Below the pieces are notes generated by a model that saw only the letters and a list, made by a program, of their open reading frames with translations, was not told where the DNA came from and searched no databases. Shown piece after piece: positions 37,101 through 48,290 of a stretch of DNA of 64,000 bases. Origin of the DNA: Bolinopsis microptera (Eukaryota; Ctenophora; Tentaculata; Lobata; Bolinopsidae); the NCBI RefSeq assembly GCF_026151205.1, contig NC_087078.1:6217675-6281674 (forward strand), in the 5' to 3' direction. The stretch's first letter is position 1; the number at the start of each line of letters is the position of its first letter. A program made the translations under genes and the position numbers.

Positions 37101-40100
37101 ATTGGTTTCTGGGCAATAATATTTTTCATCCTCATCTGTCACATTGTGTTCAGAATATTTTCATATTTGAAAATGGGACTGACTTTTGAAAATACAACTT
37201 TCGTTTGTTAAAAGCTTTCTGCTGTGGGCTTCCTCCCGAACAGAAATCAAACTTCCAGCACCTCTTTCGTGTCATATGCCACCTATGTTGACTTAACTAA
37301 TTGGTTGCAGGTGAGAAGTCAGCTTCAAAACTGTTAATTTTGGTCCTGGAAATTTCATCTTCAAAAACTGAAAATGGGACAGGATTGGGACATATTGTTT
37401 TACAATTTTATTCGGGATTGTGACTTCCAGTACCCCATTTTTGTTTATACCCTCATCAATTGACTGACTTATTGTTTCTGGGCATGAATTTCTTCTCATC
37501 TGTCAAATTTGTGTTCAGATAATTTCATACTTTGAAAATGGGACAGACTTTGATAAAAAAAAAATACAAAGTTTCGTTTTGTTAACGCTTTCTGCTGTGG
37601 GGCTTCCTCGACCGAAATCAAACTTCCAGTCAGCACCTCTATCGTGTTCTTATGCCACCTATAGTTGACTTAATAATTGGTTGCAGTGAGAATTTCAGTC
37701 AAAACTGTAAAATTTTGGTCCTGGAAATTTATCTTCAAAAACTGAAAATGGGACAGAGATTTTGGACAATACGATTTTGCATTGTTATTCGGGATTTTGG
37801 ACTTCCAGTACCCCAATTTGGGTTTTCATTCCATCAGCATTTGACTGACTATATGGTTTCGGGGAAAAATTCATCTCATCTGTCAAATTTGTGTTCAGGA
37901 AAATTTCATATTTGGAAAATGGGACAGACTTTTGAAAATACAACTTTTCGTTTTTGTTAAGCTTCTGCTGTGGCTTCTCCTCCGACCGAAAATCAAACTT
38001 CCTAGCACCTCTATCGTGTCATATGCCACATGATAGTTATCTATAATTGGTTGCAGGTGAGAAATTCAGTCACAACGTGATAAAAATTTTGGTCCTGAAA
38101 TTTCATCTTCAAAACTGAAAATGGGACAGATGATTGGGACAATATGATTTTACAAATTTTATTCGGGAGTTTGACTTCCAGTACCCCAATTTGGCTTTCT
38201 TACCATCATTCAATTGACTGACTATTTGGATTCTGGGCATAAATTTTCATTCATCGTCAAATTTGTGTTCAGAAAATTTCATTTTTGAAAATGGGACTGA
38301 CTTTTGAAATACAAGTTTCGTTTTGTTAAGCTTTCTGCTGTGTGGGGCTTCCTCCGACCGGAAATCAAAAACTTCCAGACCTCTATCAGTGTCATATGCC
38401 ACCTATAGTTGCTTACTAATTGGTTGCGGTGTGAAATTCAGTACAATAACTGTAAATTTTGGTCCTGGAAATTTTCATTCTTCAAAAACTGATAATGGTG
38501 ACCGAGCTTGGGACAATATGATGTTACAATTTTATTCGGGATTTTGATTCCAGCACCCCAATTTGGTTTGATCACATCATCAATTGAAGTCTAATTGGTT
38601 TTGGGCAAAATTTTCATCTATATATCTGTCAAATTTGTGTTCAGAAAATTTCTTATTGAAAATGGGACTGACTTTTTGAAAATATACAACTTTTCGTTTT
38701 GTTTAGCTTTTCTTGCTGTGGTTCCGCCGACCGAAATCATACTTCCTGCAACCTCTATCGTGTCTTTTGCCACCTGTAGTTGACTACTAATTGGTTGCAG
38801 GTGAGAAATTCAGTGTCAAAATCTGTATAATTTGGTCCTGGAAATTTCATCTTCGAAAAACTGAAAATGGGCCAGAGATTGGGGACATAGGATTTACAAT
38901 TTTAATCGGGATTTTGACTTCCAGTACCCCAATTGGTTCATACCATCTTCTTTGAATGACTAATTGGTTCTCGGGGCTATAAGTTCATCTATCTGTACAA
39001 TTTCGTGTTCTGAATATTCATATTTGATATATGGGACAGACTTTTGAAATACAAGCTTTTCGTTTTGTTAAGCTTTCTGCTGTGGGCTGCCTCCGACCGA
39101 AATCAAACTTCCACGCACTCTCTATCGTGGAAATTATGCACTATTGTTGACTTACTTATTGGTTGCAGGTGAGAAAATTCAGTCAAAACTGTAAAATTTC
39201 GGTCTGGATGGAAATTTCATCTTCAAAACTGAAAATGGGACAGAGATTTGGACAATTATGATTTACCATTTTTAATTCGGGATTTGACTTCCCAGTCCCC
39301 ATTTTGGTTTCATTACATTTCAATTGACTGACTACTTGGTTTCTGGGCAAATTTTGCATCTCGTCTGTCAAATTTGTGTTCAGAAAATTTCATATTTGAA
39401 AATGGGACAGACTTTTGAAAATACAACTGTCGTTTTGTTTTAGCTTTCTGCTGTGGGCTTCCTCGACTCGAAATCAAACTTCCTGCACTGCTATCGTGTC
39501 AGATGCCACCTGTAGGTGACGTACTAATTGGTTGCAGGTGAGATTATTTCAGTCAAAACTGTAAATTTCGGGTCCTGGTATTTCATCTTCAAAAAACTGA
39601 TAATGGGACGTGATTGGGACATATGTTGGTACAATTTTATTCGGGGATTTTGACTTCCAGTACCCCAATTTGGTTTCATTCCATCATCAATTGATACTGA
39701 CTATTGGTTTCTGGGCAAAAATTTCTATCTATCTGTCAATTTGGTGTTCAGAATATTTCATTTTTGAAATGGCTGACAGACTTTGAATATACAACTTGTC
39801 GGTTTTGTTAGCTTGCTGCTGCTGTGGGCTTCCTCGACCGAAATCAAAACTTCCAGCACCTCTATCGTGTTTCATTGCCACCGATAGTTGACTTACTAAT
39901 GGTTGCAGGTGGAGAAATTCAGTCAAAACTGTAAAATTTCGGTCCTGGAAATTTCATCTTCAAAAACTGAAAATGGACCAGAGATTTGGACAATTTGATT
40001 TTACAATTTTATTCGGGATTTTGACTTTCCAGTACCCAATTTGGTTTCTACCATTCATCAATTGGCACTGACTAATTGGGTTTTCCTAGGCAAAAATTTC

Positions 40101-42285
40101 ATCTCTCTGTCAATTTGGGTTCAGAATTTCATTATTTGAAAATTGGACAGACTTTTGAAAATACATCTTTTAGTTTTGTTTTAGCTTTCTGCTGTGGGCT
40201 TCTCCGACCGAATCAAACTTCAGCACCTCTTTCGTGTCCATATGCCACCTATAGTTGACTTACTACATTGGTTGCAGGTTGGAGAAATTAAAAATTCAGG
40301 CAAAACTGTAAATTTTTGGTCGTGGCAATTTCTTCTTCAAAAACTGAAAATGGGTCAGAGATTGGGACAATATGATTTTACAATTTTATTCGGGACTTTT
40401 GACTTCCAGTACCCTATTGGGTTTCATACGCCATCTTCATTTGACTGTACTAATTGGTTTCTGGGCAAAAATTTCATCTCTATCTGGTCAAATTTGTGTC
40501 AGTAATGTCATATGTGAAAATGGAAAGACTTTTGAAAATACAATTTTCGTTTTGTTTAGCTTTCTGCTGTGGGCTTCCTCGACCGAAAAATCCAAACTTC
40601 CAGCACCTCTATCGTGGTCTTATGCCAACCTGTAGTTGACTTACTAATTGGTTTGCAGGTGAGAAATATTCAGTCAAAACTGTAAAATTTCGGTCTGGAC
40701 TTTCTCTTCAAAACTGAAAATGGGACAGAGTTTGGACAATATGAATTTAACAATTTTATTCCGGATTGGACTTCAGTACCAATTTGGGTTTTCTCATACC
40801 ATCAATCAATTGACTGACTAATGGTTTCTGGGCAAAAATTTCATTCATCGTCAAATTTGGTGTTCAGATAAATTTCCATTTTGTAAAGGGACAAGACTTT
40901 TTGAAAATACAACTTTTCGTTTTGTTAAGCTTTTCTGATCGTGGGCGGCCTCCGACGAAACTCAAACTTCCAGCACCTCTATCGTGTCATTTGCTCACCT
41001 CTATCCCGTTGACTTACTAATTGGTTGCAGGTGAGAATTCAGTCATACTGGCTAAAATTTTGGTCCTGGAATTTTCTTCTTCAAAAACTGAAAATGGGAC
41101 AGAGATTTGGGACAATATGATTTTACAATTTTATTCGGGATTTTGACTTTCAGTACCCAAGTTGGTTTCATACATCATCAATTGACTGACTTAATTGGTT
41201 TCTGGCAAAAAATTTCATTCATCTGGTCAAATTTGTGTTCAGAAATTGTCATATTGATAATGGGACAGACTTTTGAAAAATACAATTTTCGTTTTGGTTA
41301 GCTTTCTGTGTGGGTTCCTCCGACCGACATCAAACCTTCCAGCACCTCTATCGTGTTCCATATGCACCTGTAGTTGCACTTACTATTGGTTGAGGTGGAA
41401 TTCAGTAAAAACTGTAAAATTTCGGTCATGGACATTTCATCTTCAAAAACTGAAAATGGGACAAGAGATTTGGACAAGATGAACTTTTACAATTTTTATT
41501 CCGGATTTTTGACTTCCAGTACCCAAGATTTGGTTTCATACCATCATCAATTGATGACTAATTGGTTTTGGGCAAGGATTTCATCACATCTGTCCAATTT
41601 GTGTTCTAGAAAAATTTCATATTGAAAATGGGACAGTCTTTTGAAAATACAAACTTTTCGTTTTGTTAAGCTTTCTTGCTGTGGGTTCTCCTGACCGAAA
41701 ATCAAACTTCCAGCACCTCTATCGTGTCATATGCCACCTATAGTTGACTTATAATTGGTTGCAGGTGAGAAATTCAGTCAAAACTGTAAAATTTTGGTCA
41801 TGGAAGTTTCATCTTCAAAAATGAAAAATGGACAGAGAATGGGACAATTTGATTAACTATTTAATTCGGATTTTGACTTCCAGTACCCAATTTGGTTTCA
41901 TACCATCTTCAATTGACTGAAAATTGGTTTCTGGGCAAGAATTTCATCTCTCTGTCAATTTTGTGTGCAGAAAATTTCATATTTGAAAATGGGGACAGAC
42001 TTTTGAAAATACAACTTTTGTTTTGTTTAGCTTTCTGCTGTGGGCTTCCTCCGCCCGAAATCAAAACTTCCAGCTCCTCTATCGTGTCACTGTGCCACCT
42101 GTAGTTGACTTACTAATTGGTTGAGGTGAGAAATTCAGTCAAAACTGTAAAATTTCGGTTCTGGAAATTTCATCTTCAAATAATACTGAAATGGGGACAG
42201 AGATTGGGACAATATGATTTTTACAATTTTATTCGGGGGATTTTGACTTCCAGTACCACATTGGTTTCATACAATCTTCAATCCG
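28116..42285 (+). repeat. 14-kb satellite, ~370-bp unit built of two ~185-bp half-units
   Basis: The phrase ctgctgtgggcttcctccg recurs about every 365-377 bases from 28342 to about 42036, giving roughly 38 head-to-tail units. Within a unit, two halves align: both begin with gact[t/g]actaattggtt, both have aaatttcat...gaaaatgggacaga in the middle, and both end with acttccag[t/c]acc...tcat...att. The unit is therefore an ancient dimer. Copies differ mostly by one-base insertions and deletions, many in homopolymers. The left edge coincides with the GPCR exon acceptor, and the right edge stops mid-unit. Short open frames inside are accidents of the repeat. Confidence 0.95.
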
Positions 42286-42720
42286 GAAAAACTTTCAAAA
42301 TATACGGACCTTCAAATGATCTAGGGTACATAGTTCCGTGTTGATTAGTTTCAATTGAGCATTAACGAGGCCACGCATCGGCGATCTAGAAGCCGTGTTT
42401 CGATGCGTCCTAACGGCAACAACACTGCCCGACTATATCTGAATTTTAGTTGCGATAGCAACAAGTTACAATTCGACGTAGCTCTCAAATAAGCTACAAG
42501 TTCAATTCAAATCGGAAATATAAAAAGACTCTCAATATATGAACCTTATCTCCGAAGGTATCTATTTAATGAATTAATGGAAGTATTATTATATTTGAAG
42601 GCTTATTATACGACTCTATCAATTGTGTTCAAGTAACCATAAATTGAGACTGATTAAAAGCTCTAAAATCTAAAATATAAAATATAAATAAACCACAACG
42701 GCAGTAGCCAAAAATCACAA
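42286..42720. other. unique sequence after the satellite
   Basis: No gene recognised. Abrupt change from satellite at about 42285. Confidence 0.4.
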
Positions 42721-42830
42721 GAACAAGTTATTACCAGAAGAAACGAGTTATCTCCAGCAGAAGAAACAAGTTATCTCCAGCAGAAGAAACAAGTTATCTC
42801 CCGCAGAAGAACCAGCTATTGAACATCAGA
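42721..42830 (+). repeat. 23-bp tandem repeat, ~4 copies
   Basis: Unit aacaagttatctccagcaga plus aga, with one gagtt and one cccgc variant. Confidence 0.8.
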
Positions 42831-43059
42831 AGAACCCATCTGACAAGGATAATTCTGTGTTTTGTGGATCTGTATAATCTGTGAAATATAATATATCAGG
42901 AATATTATATAAGTATACAACCGACTGACCTATACATAATCCTATATAGTTAGTTGGTATTATAATATAATTGCTGATCAATTATCTCTACATTTATTTT
43001 ATTAATACTTGTAGTTTCATTTGTGTCAAGAAGTGAATTCAACACCAAGTGCCGGACTT

Positions 43060-43190
43060 CACGTTGGTGGGTGGGTCACTTTTTCTCCCAAAAACACAGT
43101 TAGTACATGGTACTAACTGGTGGGTCTACTGCCCATTTTCCAAAAAAAAACAGTTAGTAAATGGTACTAACTGGTGGGTAGCTAGAGAAA
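43060..43190 (+). repeat. repeat with GGTGGGT...CAGTTAGTA motif and palindrome
   Basis: Two copies of a ~53-base block containing a run of A, cagttagta, ggtactaactgg and tggg. The first copy has a perfect palindrome, cagttagtac-atg-gtactaactg (43097-43119). Related blocks in the same orientation lie at 48040-48190. Confidence 0.65.
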
Positions 43191-43880
43191 AACTGTGTAT
43201 ATCTGGGCTTGAAAGTTTCAAAATGCGTTCAATTTCAAAAATCCAGACGCTTGCTCCAGCAATCAACACCCAATTATCAGACGAGGCAGACACCTGCATA
43301 AAGCACACTTAACTTGGCACCTAATGTGAACAATACACAATCCTAGGTTCACATACCATGGCCATTGTACCATGTAATTGGTAATTGTTCCCGAATGATC
43401 ATGAACGATAATAGTATGTTAATTTTAGAGGTGTATATATCGTGAAAATTGTTTATTTTAGTAATTGAGGAATGAGGATCATTCAGTTCCAGCACTGAAC
43501 TACACACAGTTTCAATTACGTCATTTATGTTTTACAGATTTCAAATTTAGTTTACTTTGAATAGTTCGCATGCAGTTTCAACTAGTTCAAAAAGGTATTT
43601 AATATTGTTTTAAAGTTCTATCAAACTTGTTTTATTGCACTTTTTAGGCCAGTTAAACATGAATATTATTGCCAATGGGAATTTACCATTTTGGTAAACC
43701 TGCATTTCCAATTGCACAATAAGCAGATTAATCAGTGTTGTATCAGAGATTGACTGTTTCGCGTTGAGATTCGGCCATTTGAAATGTTGTGTCCATATTA
43801 TGATATAATGAATGTCACTGAAACAGTTTTGTACTTAATTTTCCCTACAATAGGATGTCGCTACGGCCGGTCGCTACCTA
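43191..43880. other. non-coding sequence upstream of the C2HC gene
   Basis: Nothing coding recognised. An acceptor-like ccctacaatag lies at about 43843-43853, just before the first ATG region of the next gene. Confidence 0.35.
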
Positions 43881-44654
43881 ATGCCGCTTGTCTGTGGCCA
43901 CTGTGGTCGGGTGTGTGACAATCGTCACAACCTCACCCTTCACACCAAAGCGTGTAGGAGAAGGCCTATCACATCTACAGAAGATAGAGGGAGGACGTTA
44001 CATAAGTTCTTCAAGAGGTCACATAACGACCAGGTCTGTTTATTTATATATTTTGCTTTTTGCAAGTACATGGCCAACTCATTTAAAAAGCTGTAAATTT
44101 CTGAACTAGTGTCATGACCCAAACCTTCCTTTGAGATATGTAACATCCTCTGTCCCCAGGACACAGTTTCTCTAGAGTGTACCCCAGTACGTGATAGTGT
44201 GACTGAACTACAGGACACAGTTTCCCAAGAGTATATCCTAGTACATGATGATGTGACGGATGAGGACTCTTTTACTCACAAGGTAGGCCATTTTCCATCT
44301 GTTTCCATTGAACTTTTAAACGTTTTGCAATTGTATTTGAAGTGTGAATATATTTCTCAAGGTATGGAATTTAAAATACAAAGAGTAGTCAATCTACGCA
44401 ATGTCATTGTGATAATCGATATTAGTCATAATATACAGTCTTCCTTTCAGGACACACAAAGTGAGCAAGTGCAATTCTGCGAGGGACTTTCAACGACAGA
44501 TCCTATCCTACAGAACTTTCCGTTCCAGCTACTGTCGGAGGAGTGGGCGTCCCACATTGTTGTAAACAATAATAGAATACACCATCAGAAGTGCTTTAAA
44601 ATGGACTACATGATTGACCTAGCTACAAATGATACAGTCAAACCAGTGCTGTAG
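43881..44654 (+). CDS. three-exon gene encoding a C2HC-finger small protein
   Basis: Exons 43881-44033, 44160-44282 and 44451-44654 join with consistent phase-0 junctions (donors GTCTGT and GTAGGC; acceptors tgtccccag and tcctttcag) and give 159 residues. The N-terminus is a single zinc finger, CGHCGRVCDNRHNLTLHTKAC, with Cys-Cys-His-Cys spacing, followed by a basic stretch (CRRRP). The rest is acidic with no known domain. Exon 2 is itself a 53-bp tandem duplication (both halves begin GACACAGTTTC), and exon 3 also begins GACACA, so exons 2 and 3 may share origin. The single finger and small size suggest a nucleic-acid-binding protein or part of a domesticated or decaying transposon protein. 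Family not recognised. Confidence 0.55.
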
Positions 44655-44739
44655 TGACCTGAAATATAATAATGTGTATAAGAATATCTGCAGTCGAGCA
44701 GCTAAGTCACATGATGGAGAAGATTGTTTCGGTTTACAG

Positions 44740-44909
44740 AACAAATACCTGACGTATTCTCAAACACAGTCCAGGATGAAAAAATCGAGGAGCTGAAGCG
44801 GGACCTCATCCTAAAGGGGTTGAATAATAAAAGAAGTTCAAAGCGTCTGGGGGATACATTGACTGTTCATCAACGGTTAGTTCATCTAATAGCCACTAAT
44901 GACGTACCT
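44740..44909 (+). CDS. possible exon upstream of the ORF1-only LINE
   Basis: After the acceptor-like ggtttacag at 44739 the sequence is open and reads QIPDVFSNTVQDEKIEELK and on, a charged helical segment. It runs into the 50-bp sequence later duplicated by the LINE. A donor-like CAACG|GTTAGT occurs at 44875/44876. It may be an exon of the same transcription unit as the zinc-finger frame at 46163, but phases do not join well. Confidence 0.3.
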
Positions 44910-46173
44910 TTTTTTATGAAAATCTTTTCAAAATTTACATACAATATAACATGTGGCGCAAAATAAAAACAAAATATAACTGATTGCGATCTCTAAAGGA
45001 CAGATGTATGTAAATTTCAAAGGGAAACCAGAACGCAGTAAAATTGTAGTCGAAACCACACCGCACAAGCCTAGTCCCTGGTAAATGAAAATCAATCAAA
45101 TAATATGTTGATAAAAAATCATATCCCATCAGTCCTTCTCGGAGCTTACGATCTTATTGTTCCTTATAACATGAACTCGCTGAGGCTCCAATTCCCGTTT
45201 CTGCTTAACTTCAAGAACTAACTTCCTGAAGGCAGCTCTCTGCTCGGCTGATCGGTCGGGGCTGATGTACACTGAGTCATACCCCTCCACTTCTCTTAGT
45301 TTTCTCGCTTTGCTCAACACTTGCCGCACATGATCTGAGCCGCTGAGAGTGAACTTGATAGGTTTAACGGCTGGTCCTCCATCTGATACAGTTCTCCCCA
45401 TCCTACAGCAAGAAACGATTCGAGGTTTCTCATCTATGTTTTCTAGTACCTCAAGCACTCTCTTTTCCAGGATTTCTTCACTCTTTTCTGGTAGACCGTA
45501 GATGACCAGATTTTGACTACGATCCTCTTCCTCGGAGGCACGTTTCAGAGCAGCTTTCATTTTCTTAGGCGCTAGCGCCTTGCTGCATGAATTCTTCACA
45601 ACTGACGACCAGGCTTTGAGTTCGCTTTTCACTGTCGTCTGAACGGAGGTCAAATCTTCACTTTTCTTCTCAAGCAATTGTCCTTGCAGTTTAATCACAG
45701 TGTTCTGATCTGCAATCTTTTCGTCCTTCAGTTGGTCGATTTCATCTTGTAGTTTGGTGGCTGAAAACAACAGCGGTGAACAATAACTGTCGAGAATGTC
45801 GATAAAAGTTTCCATCCAATCACACAGCGTAGCCTTGGTGATCTGAGGCTTGTTGAGCGTTTCTTTACGTAACACATTGGATTTCTGAACACCTGCCGCT
45901 TAACGCATATCGTTGAGTAGCATAATCTGAGCACCCAAAATCTGTTCAGCATACATTGATCTGAATTTTAGTGTAGAGTAATTCAACGCTATTTCATTGT
46001 CAAGATTCTCCAAGTATTTGTTAACCATGATGTACAATGTACACGCAGGGCCAGTTTAATATACACGAGTATATTATCTGCTACACAGTGAGAGCTGTTT
46101 AAACCGACGCAAAAGCAATTAACTGACTGTTCATCAACGGTTAGTTCATCTAATAGCCACTAATGACGTACCT
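44860..46173 (-). mobile_element. ORF1-only LINE with a 50-bp target duplication
   Basis: A 50-base sequence is present identically at 44860-44909 and 46124-46173. Between them, 1214 bp on the minus strand comprises a ~95-bp leader, ORF1, about 220 bp of 3' sequence and a terminal A run (minus strand ataaaaaaa). There is no endonuclease or reverse transcriptase, so the element must have been mobilised in trans, like HAL1-type derivatives of mammalian LINEs (analogy). The duplication is much longer than the usual 5-20 bp. Confidence 0.8.
45129..46028 (-). pseudogene. LINE ORF1 protein (coiled coil + RRM-like), one in-frame stop
   Basis: ATG at 46028 (minus) opens a 299-codon frame with one TAA at 45900-45902. 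After a short N-terminal region comes a coiled coil (LQDEIDQLKDEKIADQNTV...), a hinge, and an RRM-like RNA-binding region starting EEDRSQNLVIYGLPE and continuing through VKPIKFTLSG to VYISPDRSAEQRAAFRKLV and IRNNKIV. This is the usual layout of LINE ORF1 proteins, which bind element RNA. The frame at 53.7-55.3 kb is a relative of similar length. The internal stop makes this copy inactive unless read through. Confidence 0.8.
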
Positions 46174-46336
46174 GGAGTACATATTACGGTGTACCAAGTG
46201 CAATGCTGCTAAGGAGAGCGGGGAATCCCTTCTTAGAAAAAAATGCGATTGGGGATGTGCCAGCTGTGGCTGCAATAATTTCAGCAATAGGAAGAGATGC
46301 TATAGATGCGCTAAAGCTCGTGCAGCTAAAGAGTAA
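46163..46336 (+). CDS. small RanBP2-type zinc-finger protein or exon
   Basis: 57 codons from ATG to TAA: MTYLEYILRCTKCNAAK, then DWGCASCGCNNFSNRKRCYRC and a basic end. The W-x-C-x2-C-x(n)-NF-x2-R-x2-C-x2-C pattern is the RanBP2 zinc finger, which usually binds single-stranded RNA or ubiquitin (family knowledge). A preceding CTKC pair suggests another finger half. The frame lies just right of the LINE target duplication, and its ATG is inside the duplicated 50 bp. A diverged relative is at 58997. It could be an exon of a larger gene interrupted by the LINE. Confidence 0.55.
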   Translation: MTYLEYILRCTKCNAAKESGESLLRKKCDWGCASCGCNNFSNRKRCYRCAKARAAKE

Positions 46337-46441
46337 CCGGAGTAACAGAACTCAGAGCGCCCCAGACTGGGGCCCAGAGGATCATCGACTCTCTTATTAA
46401 ATTACAGATATATTATTTCAACTCTTTGTTTAATTGTCTGC

Positions 46442-47973
46442 ATTCTATCCTGGTTGGAGAAATTGTTCTCTAAAGTTTGGAATTCAGAAGCAGTGCCTGA
46501 CGACTGGTTGAAAGGCATCGTGATAATTGTACCAAAGAAGGGTGATACCTCTCATTGCTCCAATAATAGGGGGATCACTCTAAGATCTAAAGCATCTAAA
46601 CTGTATCAAATCATCATATTACAACGCATGAGTGACGGTTTAGAAAGTCTGCTACGAGACAATCAGTGTGGGTTTAGAAAGAACAGATCATGCATTGATC
46701 AGATTTATTCACTCCGCACTATTATACATAACTGCATTGAATATAATCTCCCCCTGTATGTAAATTTTGTGGACTTCAAGGCAGCTTTTGATTCCATCGA
46801 CAGGAATTATATTTGGAAAGCTTTCAGTCATTATGGCCTGCCATGTAAATACATTCGAATAATACAGGCATTTTTTAATGGAACTGTTAGTGCTGTTAGA
46901 CACAATGGTGAACTATCAGAATGGTTTGAAGTAAGTTCAGGCAGTGGCCAAGGAGACATTCAGGGTCCCCCACTTTTTAATGTCTGCCTCAATGTGGCTG
47001 CTGAGAGAACAGAAAGCAACAAAGTGGTGTCCCACGGAGCGGTTCTTCAAAGATCTATCAGTCCGCTCGTTGATGATATCACTGTGTTAGATACAGATTA
47101 TGCAGATGACATGGCTGTACTGGATAACAGCGAGGAAGGTCTTCAAGAAACAACTGACCTTTTGTGTATGTATGGTGCCCAGGGAGGTCTTAGAATCAAT
47201 GGTAAAAAGACTGAGGCTATGGTCATTGGTAAAGCAACCTCTCAACGGCCATACACGAAAGAAGCCACAGTGAACATCACTGTTGAAGACACGCCAGTGC
47301 AGCAAGTTAGTGACTTTACGTACTTAGGTACAATTATTTCCAGCGACGGTACTATCGACCGTGAGCTGTCAGCTAGGATTCAGAAAGCTTCCGGAGCCTT
47401 CAATCAACTGAGTAATATATGGAAAAACCGCAACATCCAGTCTTATACAAAGATCAGGATTTATAAGGCAGCGGTTTTGACAATATTGTTATATGGTAGT
47501 GAGGTTTGGAACACAACCAAAAAGCAGCTACATCGCTTTGAGGTGTTCCATCAGCGTTGCTTGAGGAGAATACTTAGGATAAGATGGCTCGATCGGGTTA
47601 GAAACACTGAAGTGCTGGAGCGTGCAAAGATAAATCCAGTAGAGACGTACATAGGAGCAAACCGCCTGCGTTGGTTTGGCCATGTCACCAGAATGCCAGA
47701 CACTAGGCTTCCTAAGTACCTGCTTAACTGGACCCCTGCCCATGGGAGAAGATCTAGGGGCCGTCCAAGAAAGAACTGGAGGAAATGTTTGCTGGAAGAT
47801 GCTGCATCGTTTACAGGAAACACTGACATAGACCTAGAAGGAGCGAGCGAGATGGCTAGTGACCGAAAACTTTGGAGGGAGATGATACGTCACAAACGGG
47901 AGTTCATTGGTGCAGGCCACTCGAATGATTGAGGAGACCTAATCAAGTACAAGTAAGTAAGTATTCTATCCTG
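46442..47973 (+). mobile_element. 5'-truncated LINE insertion, 11-bp TSD, AAGT tail
   Basis: attctatcctg is present at 46442-46452 and 47963-47973. The insert (46453-47962) ends in a tetranucleotide tail of aagt units. It begins inside the reverse transcriptase. Confidence 0.85.
46453..47932 (+). CDS. LINE reverse transcriptase (5'-truncated, frame intact)
   Basis: An open frame of 492 residues with finger motifs (VPDDWLKGIVIIVPKKGD, NNRGITL), motif A VDFKAAFDSIDR with its catalytic Asp, motif B SGSGQGDIQGPPLFN, and motif C TDYADDMAVLD with the YADD catalytic pair. The thumb has ILLYGSEVWNTT, and the C-terminal region RLRWFGHVTRMP followed by RGRPRK. The endonuclease and RT N-terminus are missing. 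It belongs to the same family as the copy in receptor gene 1. The lack of stops suggests a young insertion. The apparent start codon is only the first one inside the truncated element. Confidence 0.9.
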
Positions 47974-48039
47974 TTATATCTGAAACTAAAAAAGTCTTCC
48001 TTTAAAGTTTAAATGAGCTCTTTAAAAAGAAAGCAATTT

Positions 48040-48190
48040 CTGGGTGGGTATCTTATTCTATATACCAAAAAACAGTTAGTACCACGATTTTTCGACAGTT
48101 AGTACTGCAAAAGGTGGCGAAAGGGGTGGGTGTCTTACGTATTATCCAAAAAAACAGTTAGTACCGCAAAGGGGGTGGGTGTGTATTATT
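48040..48190 (+). repeat. GGTGGGT...CCAAAAAAACAGTTAGTAC repeat, second locus
   Basis: Two to three imperfect ~60-base blocks with the same words and orientation as 43060-43190. Confidence 0.6.
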
Positions 48191-48290
48191 ATCTAACTTT
48201 TAAAACAATCTCGAAATAGTAAAGTAACATCTTAAGAGACTGATAAGTGCCCAAAAAAAACATAACAGTTCTCTGAAAAATAAAGGTTAA

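Noticed and set aside
28694-42344. Dozens of short frames on both strands
   Set aside because: They recur with the satellite period and shift with its indels. Not genes.
44875-46160. LINE removed as an intron using a donor and an acceptor inside the 50-bp duplication
   Set aside because: GTTAGT and taatag are present, but joining them creates an immediate stop.
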